Below are positions 19,426 to 30,098 of a stretch of 64,000 nucleotides of DNA, in pieces. The notes below the pieces were generated by a model. That model saw nothing but the letters and a program-made list of their open reading frames with translations, did no database searches and was not told the origin of the DNA. Within the stretch, counting starts at the first letter, position 1. Every line of letters starts with the position of its first letter. Source of the stretch: Sulfolobus sp. S-194. GTDB taxonomy: Archaea > Thermoproteota > Thermoprotei_A > Sulfolobales > Sulfolobaceae. Both the position numbers and the translations under genes were made by a program. The DNA is taken from assembly GCF_012222305.1 (NCBI RefSeq), contig NZ_CP035730.1, positions 2,259,501 to 2,323,500 on the forward strand, written 5' to 3'.

Positions 19426-19944
19426 ATGCTAGTTGAAATTTATCTTAACCTTTTAGAGTTTAAAAATTCTATTTCCAATTATATTCTAGAGAACGAAGAA
19501 AATGGATGGAATAAAATTAGAGGTTTCGAGGGTGAATATTATTATAAAGAATTTAGTGGATATGCTATTTTAGTTTCAGCTAATTTTCCTCTTCAAAAGG
19601 GATATGTTTTCGAGCATTTAAAAGTTAATAAGCTCAGAGAAATTCTTGATCAGCCTGGAAAAGTTAAGTATTATTTAACGTTAGATATTTCTAATAATGC
19701 ACTAACTACTACTGAAGAAGATTGTCTTGATACTTTCCCTGGTATAGATGTCGTTAACGGTATGTTAAAAGATTTTCAGTTCTTTAGAGATGAATGTTGC
19801 GTTAGAATAATTACACAAATGGATACTATTGATGATTTTCCTAATGCGTTAAATAGGATAATTAATGGATTTCAACTTTATTACTCAATAGTTAACCTTC
19901 AAGAACAAATAGCTATAAATTATGTTAAGAATTATATTAATTAA
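19426..19944 (+). CDS. Hypothetical protein, 172 aa
   Basis: This soluble 172-residue protein has mixed alpha/beta composition, a CC pair (RDECCVRII) and no recognisable motif. It begins 17 bases after the small basic ORF, with which it may share a transcript. I cannot assign a family. Confidence 0.6.
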   Translation: MLVEIYLNLLEFKNSISNYILENEENGWNKIRGFEGEYYYKEFSGYAILVSANFPLQKGYVFEHLKVNKLREILDQPGKVKYYLTLDISNNALTTTEEDCLDTFPGIDVVNGMLKDFQFFRDECCVRIITQMDTIDDFPNALNRIINGFQLYYSIVNLQEQIAINYVKNYIN

Positions 19945-20301
19945 AGAATACTTACATGTTAGGTCTTTAACAAACCTTGAGCAGTAATTTAAGGGATTTT
20001 TTCTTTACTCAAAAACTAGAATGTTTATTCATAAATAAACAAATAGAAGGTTAAATGAAAAATAATTCTATACTTACTACTAGAATTTTTTAAGACTTTT
20101 TAATTAGCTCAAAAACAAAAGATAGTCCACTATTTTTTTAACTCAATTTTTTACAATCGCGAGAGTAACTAAGTTGGTATTAATACTCTTTTTTACATAA
20201 ATGTGTATATTTATTTTTGTGAATATAAAAAATAGAAAGTATGTTATCAGATTAAACTTTTGAGAAGAAAAACTTTTTAATAACAAAGTTAAATAATCAT
20301 T
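19945..20301. other. Intergenic region before doxD: T-rich terminators and a palindrome
   Basis: No gene is visible. Several T-tracts (about 19996-20003, 20088-20104, 20132-20140) resemble archaeal intrinsic terminators. A palindrome GTTTATTC/ATAAATAAAC lies at 20023-20040. Near the right end CTTTTTAATAA at 20273-20283 is the likely TATA element of doxD. Confidence 0.5.
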
Positions 20302-20313
20302 TTGGGAATTGAA

Positions 20314-20856
20314 ATGTCTAAGATAAACTTTAACGAAGGAAATGCAACAAGATTGGAGTATATATGGCCGATAAGATTTGCCGTGGGATGGATGTTCTTC
20401 GATGGAGGTATAAGAAAAGCTATATTAAAACCGGCTAAACTAGACCCTAATTCTTCTTCGTTTGTAGGAGGAAAACTAGTTAACTTCCTACCCCACGCAG
20501 GACCTTTTAAACCGTTTTTATTAATGACTTTAGAGAATCATGCATTAAATGTGACCTTCTTAACAATATTCAGTTACATAGAGATTCTAGCAGGTCTATT
20601 CTTAGTTATAGGACTTTTGACTAGACTAGCTGCCTTTGGTGCAGCTGTAATGGCTATTGGTATGGCTCCAGCCTACTGGTTAGGTTCAACATGTGAGGAT
20701 GAGTGGCAAATTGGTTCATTACTAACTGCTGGTGCTATAGTAGTTATGTTAACTGGTGCTGGTAGGGTTTGGGGACTGGACTATTTCCTCTACAAGAAGT
20801 TTGGTGATAGGGGTATTGCTAATGTTCCGTTATTAAAGTGGATTAAATTATGGTGA
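20314..20856 (+). CDS. doxD: Thiosulfate:quinone oxidoreductase subunit DoxD
   Basis: The 180-residue protein matches DoxD of Acidianus ambivalens: [18 protein letters not shown], then [21 protein letters not shown] and four hydrophobic helices. With DoxA it forms the TQO complex that oxidises thiosulfate to tetrathionate on the outer membrane face and reduces caldariella quinone. An in-frame TTG at 20302 is nearer the TATA-predicted transcript start, but ATG 20314 begins MSKINFNEG as in homologues and is preferred. doxA follows six bases later. Confidence 0.92.
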   Translation: MSKINFNEGNATRLEYIWPIRFAVGWMFFDGGIRKAILKPAKLDPNSSSFVGGKLVNFLPHAGPFKPFLLMTLENHALNVTFLTIFSYIEILAGLFLVIGLLTRLAAFGAAVMAIGMAPAYWLGSTCEDEWQIGSLLTAGAIVVMLTGAGRVWGLDYFLYKKFGDRGIANVPLLKWIKLW

Positions 20857-20862
20857 GGAAAA

Positions 20863-21369
20863 ATGAACAAAGTAGCAATTGTTGGAATTATTTTTGCATT
20901 ATTCACAGTAGGTTGGATATTAGGTACTGGGCAGTGGGCATATGGAAACGTTGTAGGACCTCTATTTAATAACTCTAAGCTTCCAAAACTTAATGTCACC
21001 TATATTACAGCATATAATACTCCGCAAGGCCTATGCCTAATAATGAATATCACTGATATCGATGGTCCTGATGCATATCCAGCATCTGCTCCTCTAATGG
21101 AAATATCTAATGGGACTTGGCACATTTTCCTAAACTCTTCCCAGATTGCTAATGATACAGTAAAGATAATTCAAGCACCATGGAATGCGAATAAAAAGGA
21201 CTCTGTTAATTGGTACTCTGGCTTTATAGTTGTTTTAGGAAGTGAAGGACAATTCCATCTGCTAATAAAGGGACTACATTTATCTCCAGGCAAGTATGAA
21301 GTAAAAATATATACTCCAGCAATAAGTCCAAGCAGGCAAGCTGTTGCTTACTTCATGATAAGTAGTTGA
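20863..21369 (+). CDS. doxA: Thiosulfate:quinone oxidoreductase subunit DoxA
   Basis: The 168-residue protein has one N-terminal membrane helix ([18 protein letters not shown]) and a beta-rich extracytoplasmic domain with several N-glycosylation-type sequons (NVT, NIT, NGT, NSS, NDT), as in DoxA of Acidianus. It is the second TQO subunit. It sits six bases behind doxD in one operon. Confidence 0.9.
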   Translation: MNKVAIVGIIFALFTVGWILGTGQWAYGNVVGPLFNNSKLPKLNVTYITAYNTPQGLCLIMNITDIDGPDAYPASAPLMEISNGTWHIFLNSSQIANDTVKIIQAPWNANKKDSVNWYSGFIVVLGSEGQFHLLIKGLHLSPGKYEVKIYTPAISPSRQAVAYFMISS

Positions 21370-21404
21370 AGATAGTTTAAATTTTTCTTTTTGTATTTTC
21401 TTTT

Positions 21405-22799
21405 ATGGAAAATTATTCTAAGGAGATACGAGAGAGGGCTTCTCAAATTTATTCTGATGGAGGTATTTTAGGTTTATTAAAGCGAGGCAATAAGTTAATC
21501 GGAATTGTAAAAGATATTGATATTTATAGGGTTGAGTATGATCTATCTCTAAATAAAGGAAAGTGCGAGTGTAGGCTAGGGGAAAACTGTGAGCATATTT
21601 ATGCAATTAAGATAAGTTATGAAAGAAGTGAGTATGTAGATTTTGATAGTTTAGAAAATAAGATCATAGGATTAAATAAGAGAGAACTTCTTGGCATTTT
21701 AGTTACTTTAATAGAAAAATTCCCAATGATTGCTAATTATATTTATCCCGTCGAGAATGCTAAATACTTCTTAGAAAGATATATAAATCTGATAAAGCAA
21801 AACCCGGGGGAAAATGTTGTTAACTCATTTACTGATTTTCTTGTAAATAATAGAGAAAAAATTAATAAAGATGACATTTTTGTTATTCTTGATACTATTG
21901 CGTCTTGTAAAAGTAAATGCTTCTATAATTTTATCACAGAAAAACCATATGACGAGAGTTTAATGAGAACTTTAGCTAATATATTATTAGAGAAAGAAGT
22001 TAAAGATGATGATATCAAAAAATTAGAGAAAATTATTGGAAAAGATAAATATGGTAATCTCGATACTTTTATTTTAACTTTACTCGATAGAGAGGATATA
22101 AGGAAACTAATGGATATTAGAATTTATCTAAATGCTTTGATCAGAAGAGGCGATAAAGATAAAATATTAAAATTGCTTCAGACTGATGTAATTTCTAAGG
22201 AAGAGAAATTTAATATTCTTCTTCAAACCGATGAGAAAGAAGCTTTAGAATTTGCAAAAATCAATATGCTTTATTCAAGTCTTTTCAATTACTATTACAA
22301 CTTAGGCGAATTCTCACAAGCATTAGAGAATTTAAAGAAAATGATAGAACTTAAAGATATTATTGGTATAAACAATCATAAAGATAAAATATTACCTCTC
22401 ATAAAAGGTAATCTTGATCTAATCAGATCTTTATATGAGTTATCTAAGGATAATGTAATCCTCTATCCTCTTCTTATCGATTTATATGATTTAGCATCTG
22501 GTTCTTTAAAATATGACATCGCAGTTACAGTAATGGATAAGTTTCTTTCCTTAAAAGATTACTGTCCAGATGTAATAAGGATAGTAGGAGAACAAAGGAA
22601 GGAGAAGTTAAGCTATATTGTACAACATTTAACCGAAGAACTTGTGGAAAGAAAAAGATACGAAGACGTAATACAATGTCTAAAAGTTGCTAGAAAATAT
22701 ATGACTATTGAAGATTTCAATAATTTATTATCACAAATAAAAGAGAATTACAAAAGAAAGAGACAACTCGTTAGTCTTATAAATAAATATTTATCATAA
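21405..22799 (+). CDS. SWIM zinc-finger protein with helical repeats
   Basis: The 464-residue protein has an N-terminal SWIM-type finger, CxCx6CxH (CECRLGENCEHIYAIK, about residues 57-72), followed by some 390 residues of helical, TPR-like character rich in Leu/Lys/Asp. SWIM fingers bind DNA or proteins. Family function is unknown. The gene starts 35 bases after doxA behind its own TATA-like AGTTTAAATT, so it is likely separate from TQO. Confidence 0.7.
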   Translation: MENYSKEIRERASQIYSDGGILGLLKRGNKLIGIVKDIDIYRVEYDLSLNKGKCECRLGENCEHIYAIKISYERSEYVDFDSLENKIIGLNKRELLGILVTLIEKFPMIANYIYPVENAKYFLERYINLIKQNPGENVVNSFTDFLVNNREKINKDDIFVILDTIASCKSKCFYNFITEKPYDESLMRTLANILLEKEVKDDDIKKLEKIIGKDKYGNLDTFILTLLDREDIRKLMDIRIYLNALIRRGDKDKILKLLQTDVISKEEKFNILLQTDEKEALEFAKINMLYSSLFNYYYNLGEFSQALENLKKMIELKDIIGINNHKDKILPLIKGNLDLIRSLYELSKDNVILYPLLIDLYDLASGSLKYDIAVTVMDKFLSLKDYCPDVIRIVGEQRKEKLSYIVQHLTEELVERKRYEDVIQCLKVARKYMTIEDFNNLLSQIKENYKRKRQLVSLINKYLS

Positions 22800-22978
22800 T
22801 ACTTCCTATTTTATTTAAGATTATTTTTATTTAGATGGCTAAACAGTTTAAAAATTTGTACTGAAAAGGTGCATTTATAATTAAATAATTTAAGATTATA
22901 GATTTATTTTAGTGAGTTCAAAAAGGACTTTAAAACAGTTAATTTTATTTTTCGTGTATTGGGGGTTCATATGAAGAA

Positions 22979-24571
22979 ATGTCCCAAGAGAAAAGATCTC
23001 TATTCTTAAGAGAGAGTTCTGGTCTAGTAAGAGAAGTTAGCCCCTGGGCATCAATGTCAGCAACTTTCGGATTAGTAACCGGTGGTGTTCCAATTCTTAT
23101 AATCTCATGGCTTTTTACAGCACCAGGGGCAAATTGGGTATTAGCTTTCTTACTAGCTTTACCCCCAACTTTAGGAATGGCATTTCTTTTTTATATAGCC
23201 GGAGTTTCAATGCCTAGGGCTGGAGGAGATTATGTTTTTAATAGTAGAGCTGTTCATCCGGTAATAGGTTTCGTGAATTATTGGGGTTTATTTATAGGTT
23301 TTGCACTTTCTTTAGGGTATTATAGTTACTTAGCCGCACAATGGTTCGCATATCTATTTTCTGGTATTGGATTAGCCTATAATAATCAATACTTTCTAAA
23401 TATAGGTAATTTCTTAGGAACTACTCAAGCTGAAGTAATCTTGGGAACGGTTGTAGTTATAATTTCAACGGCTTTAGCCATGATACCTAGATTCCAGTGG
23501 AAGTTTGTGCTATGGGGAGGTATAATTTCCCTTATATCCAGTATCATAATGTTTATTGCATTAGCTCAAATAAGTCCATCCCAGTTTGCTCTAGCCTTAA
23601 GTAAGAATGCTGGGATACCGAATGCCTATAATGAGGTTATCCATGATGCGGAAAGTAATGGATTAACATTTTATCCAACTTTGTATGCTTCATTTTTAGC
23701 ATTACCAGTAATTTGGTATTATTATACATGGTATAATTTACCGGCTTCATGGTCTGGAGAAATGAAAAGACCGAAAATGAATGTACTTTATTCAATAATA
23801 CTAGCGATACTAATAATATCAGCATACTATATTTTAATAGTATACTTCAGCGAGAAAGCTTTTGGCGCCTCTTTCCTTACTTCATGGAGTTATATATCAT
23901 ATAATGGTATTAACGACACTGTTTATAGCACTTTAAGTAATATAGGAGACTTTATACCGTATTTTGCATTTATTGTAAATCACAGTTTACCGCTATTCAT
24001 TATAATGTTTATAGCACTATGGTTGCCAAACTTTTATAGTAACCCACCATTAGTTGTAGCACTTGTAAGATATCTATTCGCATGGTCTTTTGATAGAGTT
24101 ATGCCTTCATGGTTAGCTGATGTTAATGATAGATTTAAGTCTCCATTAAAGGCTACAATATTAGTTGGTATTTTAGGTGAAATTGGAGTATTACTTTATG
24201 CATTTAACACTCCAGTAGCGATTGTAGATACTACTGTAGTCTTTGAAATAGGATATGCACTTTTCGCAATATCAACTGCGTTAATGCCGTTTGTAAGAAA
24301 AGATTTATATAAAAGAACTGTCCAACATAAATGGAACATTTCTGGTATTCCAGTTATATCAATAATTGGCTTCGCTGTTTTCGGTTTTCTGATTTGGGTG
24401 CTAACTCTCACTTGGAATAATCCAGTGCTATTACCAGTGAACTCTGTAACTATACTCTCCCTAGCAGTGATATATGGATCCGGAATTCTAATATATGTTT
24501 TAGGTTACCTACTGAACAGAAGAAACGGAATAGACCTTAATTTACTATTTAATGAAGTTCCGCCAGAATAA
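22979..24571 (+). CDS. APC-superfamily amino acid permease
   Basis: The 530-residue integral membrane protein has about twelve to thirteen helices. The N-terminal region [21 protein letters not shown] and [20 protein letters not shown] are typical of archaeal APC transporters. The substrate is not determinable. A 12-codon upstream frame ([12 protein letters not shown]) starts at ATG 22970 and runs across the permease start in another frame; GGGGGTTCAT precedes both ATGs. Confidence 0.85.
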   Translation: MSQEKRSLFLRESSGLVREVSPWASMSATFGLVTGGVPILIISWLFTAPGANWVLAFLLALPPTLGMAFLFYIAGVSMPRAGGDYVFNSRAVHPVIGFVNYWGLFIGFALSLGYYSYLAAQWFAYLFSGIGLAYNNQYFLNIGNFLGTTQAEVILGTVVVIISTALAMIPRFQWKFVLWGGIISLISSIIMFIALAQISPSQFALALSKNAGIPNAYNEVIHDAESNGLTFYPTLYASFLALPVIWYYYTWYNLPASWSGEMKRPKMNVLYSIILAILIISAYYILIVYFSEKAFGASFLTSWSYISYNGINDTVYSTLSNIGDFIPYFAFIVNHSLPLFIIMFIALWLPNFYSNPPLVVALVRYLFAWSFDRVMPSWLADVNDRFKSPLKATILVGILGEIGVLLYAFNTPVAIVDTTVVFEIGYALFAISTALMPFVRKDLYKRTVQHKWNISGIPVISIIGFAVFGFLIWVLTLTWNNPVLLPVNSVTILSLAVIYGSGILIYVLGYLLNRRNGIDLNLLFNEVPPE

Positions 24572-24603
24572 ATTTTTTATATTTATATTTCATTTTTTAA
24601 TAC

Positions 24604-26466
24604 ATGAATTTACTGATTTTATTTTCAATTGCAATTTCCATGCTATTAGTGATGTTCTATGCTATCTATGAAGTGAAGAATTGGAGAAGTGATAGGAGAG
24701 TTTTAGTTGCTATTTATATAGAAGGAATGATGCTAGTAATGAATCTAGGAGCGTATTTTTATCTTTTACTTCATGATCTTTTTGTATTTCTTGTAATAAA
24801 TGGAGCTTATATGATATTTGGTCTTTATGCTATCCTTAATATTAAATCAATATCAAGAAATATAGTATACATGCTGTTCTCCTTATTTATGATTATTTCT
24901 GAAGTATTTATGGGTTCACTATTTTATATTCTTCAAACTGGTTTACCAGCAAACCTTGATTCCTCTATAGAGAATCCTTGGTTTGTCACAGTAATGATTG
25001 CTGAAATGATTTTTACATTAGTAGTATCTCTTAAGAGACTCGATAAGACGTTAAGAAATTATCTTATAAGCTTACTTTTACTAATGCCTTGGTTTCCAGT
25101 TATTTTGTCAAATTATGCCTTCTTATTCTCTTCGATAATAATGATAGGTACTACTATACTAGTTTACGAGACTTTATATAATCAGAGATTAAGGGCAACT
25201 CAAGAGACTTTTACCACGTTAGAATTAATGAGTATATTTACACTTATGATGATTGGAGGGTTTATATATTTTCTAGTATCTTCCCTTACTGTTTACGACG
25301 TTTCGATGCTAGTTGCAATGGTTTGGTTTGTTTATAGGACTGTTGCAGGACCTAATCCGAGAAAAGGAAACTATCTAAGAGATGCAAAGATTGCATTCTC
25401 AATAATTTTTCTGACATTTATTATGGAATTCTTCATGGGCGGCGTTTTAGATTTCGTTATGGGTGTATTTTCCCCAGGTATTCAAGGCTTTATTTCTTCA
25501 CTTAACTTACCATGGACCGGGAATATACTTTGGGATGGTATTGATATAATAGGCAGCATATTAGCGAGCACTTGGTTCTTAATAATGATGGGAATAGAAA
25601 TGGGATTCTTGGCTTTTAAGAAAATTTTAGAGATTAGAGTAAGGGAAGTTAAAGTAAGAATGGCTTTAATGATATTGGCCTATGTAATATATTCAATATA
25701 TATACCTAGTTTCTCCCCCTTATCATCCTCATTACCATATATACCGTACATGTGGAGCATGGGTATTGGAACTATGGCTCCAGTGAGTAATTCCGTCTTA
25801 TTAGGTTTAGTGGGAACTTACATTATTTACGCGATTCTTTCATTCCTATTTGGATCAAGAAATTTATGCGCTGTTACGTGCACAGCCCCACTAATGTATC
25901 AAGGTACCTTTTATGACTCACTTAAGGTTTATAATAGGACATCTAAAGTTGGTAGGAAATTGTTAACTAGTAAGAGTAAATATTACCGACCAGTAGCCTT
26001 ATTCGTTTCTATTCTTGTTCTAATTGCAGCAATAATATCTTACTTAAATAACCTAGGAATAATATCTTTTACAATTTTTAATACTGATATTACTGTTCTA
26101 ATTTATTTCATTTGGTTCGACATTATGTGGTATTTACTATTCATCTCAATACCCTTCTTAGGTACTTTTGCATGTGTAACTTCTGGCTATTGTTATTGGG
26201 GAGTTTTCAATCAAGCAATAAGCAGGATAGGACTCTTTAGACTTAAGGTGAAAAACCCAAAGCAATGCATAGAATGTAAGACTGTAGATTGTGCAAATGC
26301 CTGCCCAGTAGGTCTTACTGATATGAGAGGCGAGTTTATTAAAAAAGGCGAATTTAGGTCAATAAAGTGTGTTGGAATTGGAGAATGTATTGATGCATGC
26401 CCCTATAACAACATATTTATTTATGATGTCAGAAATTGGATTAAAGAAAGATTTAGAGGGAAGTAA
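24604..26466 (+). CDS. Polytopic membrane protein with C-terminal ferredoxin domain
   Basis: This 620-residue protein has about fourteen helices over residues 1-540 and a ferredoxin-like tail with C555, C558, C563, C567 followed by Pro, then C589, C595, C599 followed by Pro. The second motif lacks one of the usual four Cys, so one intact [4Fe-4S] cluster and one incomplete site are expected. The membrane part has two Glu-containing repeats (SEVFMG around E100, MEFFMGG around E275), each followed by an EM motif (E134, E332). It is probably a membrane redox protein passing electrons between cytoplasm and quinone; family not recognised. Its 3' end overlaps the next gene by 44 bases. Confidence 0.72.
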   Translation: MNLLILFSIAISMLLVMFYAIYEVKNWRSDRRVLVAIYIEGMMLVMNLGAYFYLLLHDLFVFLVINGAYMIFGLYAILNIKSISRNIVYMLFSLFMIISEVFMGSLFYILQTGLPANLDSSIENPWFVTVMIAEMIFTLVVSLKRLDKTLRNYLISLLLLMPWFPVILSNYAFLFSSIIMIGTTILVYETLYNQRLRATQETFTTLELMSIFTLMMIGGFIYFLVSSLTVYDVSMLVAMVWFVYRTVAGPNPRKGNYLRDAKIAFSIIFLTFIMEFFMGGVLDFVMGVFSPGIQGFISSLNLPWTGNILWDGIDIIGSILASTWFLIMMGIEMGFLAFKKILEIRVREVKVRMALMILAYVIYSIYIPSFSPLSSSLPYIPYMWSMGIGTMAPVSNSVLLGLVGTYIIYAILSFLFGSRNLCAVTCTAPLMYQGTFYDSLKVYNRTSKVGRKLLTSKSKYYRPVALFVSILVLIAAIISYLNNLGIISFTIFNTDITVLIYFIWFDIMWYLLFISIPFLGTFACVTSGYCYWGVFNQAISRIGLFRLKVKNPKQCIECKTVDCANACPVGLTDMRGEFIKKGEFRSIKCVGIGECIDACPYNNIFIYDVRNWIKERFRGK

Positions 26467-27235
26467 AATTTTTCCTCTGATTTTCACTCTTTCCCTACTA
26501 GCTACTATAATGGTTGCTATTATAGTTTATACTATTTATTCTGTTTCCTATAAAATAAAATCTGAAATTGGCTTATTCTTCGCATTTTTTGTATTAATAA
26601 TGATGATTACAATGTTTATTGGAGCAATAGTTTATTTACTTTCACCTTCTAACATCTCATTGGCTGAGGCAATTATCATAAATAATGCTTCTATGCTTAT
26701 TCTATTAGTTTATCTATTTATAAATGCAAAAAAACTAACTTCCAATAGAGATTTTTCTAAGATTCATATATTCTCACTTTCAATTCTTACGGTACTAAAC
26801 GAGATACTCATGGGAGGAGCATTTAGCTTAGCTTACTTTGGCATAAAATACTTTTTAACTTTCTATTCAGCGTTTTTAACTACCCTAAATTCATACTGGT
26901 TTTTCTATCCAATGATGGCTGAAATGTTAGCCTTATATTTAATTGATTATTTAAAATCAAGAGTAAATAAAGAATTATTTGCTTTAATTGGAATAACAAC
27001 ATTTCCTCCAACCATATTTAACTTTTCTCAGTGGATATACTCTAGTATATTTATTGACGTCATCCTTTCCTTAATAGGTATAATGAATTCAAAAGGCTTA
27101 TGGAGATATCTCTACATAGTAACTGTAATAAGTATAATTTCAACATTATTTATACCAACTTTTTTTGATATCATAATTATTATAGATATGATATTATACT
27201 ATGTGTATTTACTGAATAGGAGTAAGGTATCTTAA
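26423..27235 (+). CDS. Membrane protein related to the upstream ferredoxin-tailed protein
   Basis: From ATG 26423 it encodes 270 residues with seven to eight helices. NEILMGGAF (E127) and MAEMLAL (E167), followed by FPPTIFNFSQWIYSSI, match SEVFMGSLF, IAEMIFTL and FPVILSNYAFLFSSI of the preceding protein, so this is a paralogue of its N-terminal part without the ferredoxin tail. A longer frame from 26369 would extend deep into the ferredoxin motif of the upstream gene and is unlikely. The two genes are translationally linked and probably form one complex. Confidence 0.68.
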   Translation: MMSEIGLKKDLEGSKIFPLIFTLSLLATIMVAIIVYTIYSVSYKIKSEIGLFFAFFVLIMMITMFIGAIVYLLSPSNISLAEAIIINNASMLILLVYLFINAKKLTSNRDFSKIHIFSLSILTVLNEILMGGAFSLAYFGIKYFLTFYSAFLTTLNSYWFFYPMMAEMLALYLIDYLKSRVNKELFALIGITTFPPTIFNFSQWIYSSIFIDVILSLIGIMNSKGLWRYLYIVTVISIISTLFIPTFFDIIIIIDMILYYVYLLNRSKVS

Positions 27236-28762
27236 TAACTCCCTCTCATAAACTACACTCAGTAATCTTCCACTATCATCAACAATGACAACTACGGGCT
27301 CTTCAGTTTCTCTGAAAACTCTTAAAACATCTATTACTTTGCTTTTCTTTTCCAATATTTTAACCTCGTTCTTATAAATATCACAAACTTTTAGAATTTC
27401 ATAATCACTTGGGTCAATTTCCAGTAACTGACTTACTGAAATATAACCTAAAGGTCTAAAATTATCATCGACAATTACTATAGCTCTATAACCTCTTTCA
27501 TTAATTATTCCTATTGCTTCTCTTAATGTTTGATAGCAATTTACCACAGTTTGATTTTTAATAATGCTTAAAACAGGTTGCTGAAGATTAATTCTATTTT
27601 CTTGAATTTTTGGCTTTCCAAATTTCATTCTAAATAAAAGGGGTAAGACTAGGCTGGAAAACGCAATAGCTAAGGAGGAGAAAGAGTATTGATATGGCGT
27701 TATTAGATTAGAAGTAAGGGCAGAAATTAATAACGAAACATCCACTCCACCTTTCATTGAAGTTCCAAGTCCGTTTATTACTGGATCTATTTCTTGAATT
27801 TTCGCTGAAATTAGACCAGCAAGGAATTTAGATCCTATAGTCACGAGAAAAGTGACTAAGGAAAGAAAAAGTAGTGTTGGAGAAATTTTTACGAAGTATA
27901 AGCCTATACTTACAAAAAACAGAGGTTCAAAAAAGCCATATGTGAAAGCTCTCAATCTCTCTATTAAATACGGTCTATCCTTTAGGTAATCCCTCAATAA
28001 GAAACCTAAAAATAATGCTGTAATAGCAGAGTTGAAACCTAATACTTCTGCTACATAACCTATAATAAATATAACAGATACTATTGTAGCAAATTCTATT
28101 TCTCTGACCTTTACGTAACCCTCAATTAACTCTAATAGTTTAGCAATCTTACCACCACCTAGGAATATAAAAACTACAACAAGTAATATACTGATTATAT
28201 CTAATAATTGAAATTTTGAAAATATTGCGAAAAGAACAACTGCAACTATTTCATTTAAAACTGACTGATAAAATAATGCTAACCCTATTTTCTGCTTGGA
28301 TATCCCTAGATCTATTAATAATCTAGTTAAAGGACCAGCACTAGTCATAGCTAAAGGAATTACTAAGAGCAGTGAAAAAGTCCTGAAATACAAAAGTAAA
28401 ATACTTATTATCAATATTGGTAATGATAACTCAATAAGAAAAGAAAAATAATCTTTACTTTCAACTTTTAATTTCTCACCTAATTCTTCTGCCCCAGCTA
28501 AAAAGAGAAGAAATACTATACCAAGTGACGTTATAAAAGAGATTATAATATTAATTTTAACTAAATTAAGCACACCTGGACCAAGTATAATTCCCACAAT
28601 TATAGGACCTACGAATCTAACTAGATTAAGTCTACTAAATGCTTCCTCGGCTAATTTAGCTAATATTAGCATAATTCCTAAATATAACAAACTATCTACT
28701 AGGAGAGACACGATAAGGTATTTTTCATTACTAGTTAAAACATTATCTGTTATTTTTAACAT
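27209..28762 (-). CDS. CPA2-type cation/proton antiporter with two CBS domains
   Basis: The 517-residue protein has an N-terminal twelve-helix Na+/H+ exchanger domain (FVGPIIVGIILGPGVLNL, LLFLAGAEELGEKL, MTSAGPLTRLL) of the Kef/NapA type, then a cytoplasmic CBS pair from about residue 400 (TLREAIGIINERGYRAIVIV and VIDVLRVFRETEEPVVVIV). CBS pairs usually bind adenine nucleotides and gate transport. It should serve pH or ion balance. It overlaps the convergent membrane gene by 27 bases. Confidence 0.85.
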   Translation of the reverse strand: MLKITDNVLTSNEKYLIVSLLVDSLLYLGIMLILAKLAEEAFSRLNLVRFVGPIIVGIILGPGVLNLVKINIIISFITSLGIVFLLFLAGAEELGEKLKVESKDYFSFLIELSLPILIISILLLYFRTFSLLLVIPLAMTSAGPLTRLLIDLGISKQKIGLALFYQSVLNEIVAVVLFAIFSKFQLLDIISILLVVVFIFLGGGKIAKLLELIEGYVKVREIEFATIVSVIFIIGYVAEVLGFNSAITALFLGFLLRDYLKDRPYLIERLRAFTYGFFEPLFFVSIGLYFVKISPTLLFLSLVTFLVTIGSKFLAGLISAKIQEIDPVINGLGTSMKGGVDVSLLISALTSNLITPYQYSFSSLAIAFSSLVLPLLFRMKFGKPKIQENRINLQQPVLSIIKNQTVVNCYQTLREAIGIINERGYRAIVIVDDNFRPLGYISVSQLLEIDPSDYEILKVCDIYKNEVKILEKKSKVIDVLRVFRETEEPVVVIVDDSGRLLSVVYERELLRYLTPIQ

Positions 28763-28832
28763 AGTTTAATTTAGGACTATATTAATAATTATAATACTTA
28801 TTTATTTACTTGATAATAGTTTATTTATATGT

Positions 28833-29534
28833 ATGGAATTAGAATATAATTTCGAAACAAATGCTTCTAAAGATGTTATTTTAGAATATATTTCAAATCC
28901 AGAAAATTTACTGAAATATGTTCCTGCATTTAAAAGTCTAAAGAAGATCGATGAGGATAAATGGGAATTGGAGGTTAAATGGCTATTTACAATTAAACTT
29001 AAAGTGAAAAGAATTATTGGAACAGATGAAGTTACATATACTATTGAGAAGACTGAAGGATTGATAAAAATATCATCGTCTCTAAGATATGTGATTTTAA
29101 CTCCTAAAAACAGAAATACTATACTTAAGATTATCTTCTCTTATGAAGGACCGTTTGAAAGTATAGCTAAGAAACAGACTGAAGAGTATTATAGAAGAGG
29201 AGTTGAAATATTTAAACATGACCTTGAGAGACTAGAGGGAAAGCATTTAAATACACAGAGAATCATAACAAAATTTGATATATTAAATATGAGAACTATA
29301 TTTGCAAAAGAAATAAAAAAGAGTGAAATTGAAGATATTTTAACTAGAGCTATGATAGAAAGTGTGAACTCTAGGGTATTAGTAATATTAAGCGATAACA
29401 AAACAATTGTTGAACTTATATTTGAAAACGGATCTTTAGAAGATTCAAAAGGAGATATAAATAATTTAGGAGAAAACATTAGGATTTTAATGAAAAGCTC
29501 TCAAACCGTGGAAACTAAAAATAGGACCTCATAA
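28833..29534 (+). CDS. DUF3211-like SRPBCC ligand-binding protein
   Basis: Residues 1-140 (MELEYNFETNASKDVILEYI, LLKYVPAFKSL, then alternating strands and a long C-terminal helix) match the helix-grip SRPBCC fold of the Sulfolobales DUF3211 family; one Sulfolobus tokodaii member has been crystallised. The C-terminal 90 residues form a second, unrecognised domain. Such proteins bind hydrophobic ligands. The ligand is unknown. It overlaps the small convergent gene by six bases. Confidence 0.65.
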   Translation: MELEYNFETNASKDVILEYISNPENLLKYVPAFKSLKKIDEDKWELEVKWLFTIKLKVKRIIGTDEVTYTIEKTEGLIKISSSLRYVILTPKNRNTILKIIFSYEGPFESIAKKQTEEYYRRGVEIFKHDLERLEGKHLNTQRIITKFDILNMRTIFAKEIKKSEIEDILTRAMIESVNSRVLVILSDNKTIVELIFENGSLEDSKGDINNLGENIRILMKSSQTVETKNRTS

Positions 29535-29678
29535 GAGATAAGCTAACGGATCCTCATATTTTCTCTTTTTCAAAGTATTATAGTATTCTGGATACTCATT
29601 TTTTAAATATTCATCAGGCAACTTGGCCAAGTCATACATAATAATTTGTTGCTCATAATTCTTTTTCTTTGCTAGCAT
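29529..29678 (-). CDS. Small hypothetical protein, 49 aa
   Basis: ATG 29678 preceded by AAGGTGATAAA, a near-ideal archaeal ribosome-binding site, opens a 49-codon frame ending at TGA 29529-29531. The product is hydrophilic and tyrosine-rich (YDLAKLPDEYLKNEYPEYY). The strong RBS and protein-like composition support it despite its length. Function unknown. Confidence 0.6.
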   Translation of the reverse strand: MLAKKKNYEQQIIMYDLAKLPDEYLKNEYPEYYNTLKKRKYEDPLAYLL

Positions 29679-29918
29679 TTTATCACCTTAATATACTTGT
29701 ATTCGAAGATTTAAAAAATCTACTCCATCATTTTAACATCATTAAACTTTTCAATCTTTGTATAAACATACTATATAAAGCCAATTAAATAATACTTGAG
29801 ATAAATAAAGAAAAGTAGAGCTTTTTGAAATTCTTTTGTATACAAAGAGCTTATATTTTTGTGTTCATGAAGCTAACTGTATAGTAATACTTTAAAATTC
29901 TCATAATTATCTTGACAC

Positions 29919-30098
29919 ATGAGAAGAACCATAATAGCCTTACTATTTTCTCTTTCTTTTTCAAGTCTTATAAGCAGTAACTTAAATGCAGAGGGCAATT
30001 ACGTTATCTTTAACACTAATTTTATGGTGAATTTTTGTATTACGTTTTTACCTACTTTTATTTTAACATATTATTTCGTAAGAAAAATATTAACCTAA
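29919..30098 (+). CDS. Small membrane protein, 59 aa
   Basis: ATG 29919 to TAA 30096-30098 encodes 59 residues: a signal-anchor-like N-terminus (MRRTIIALLFSLSFSSLI), a short loop, and a C-terminal helix (FCITFLPTFILTYYFV) ending in basic residues. CTTTAAAATT about 20-28 bases upstream could be its TATA box. It overlaps the stop of the convergent membrane gene by nine bases. Confidence 0.45.
   Translation: MRRTIIALLFSLSFSSLISSNLNAEGNYVIFNTNFMVNFCITFLPTFILTYYFVRKILT

Noticed and set aside
22970-23008. 12-codon upstream frame [12 protein letters not shown] overlapping the permease start
   Set aside because: Could be a regulatory leader peptide but too short for evidence; mentioned only with the permease.
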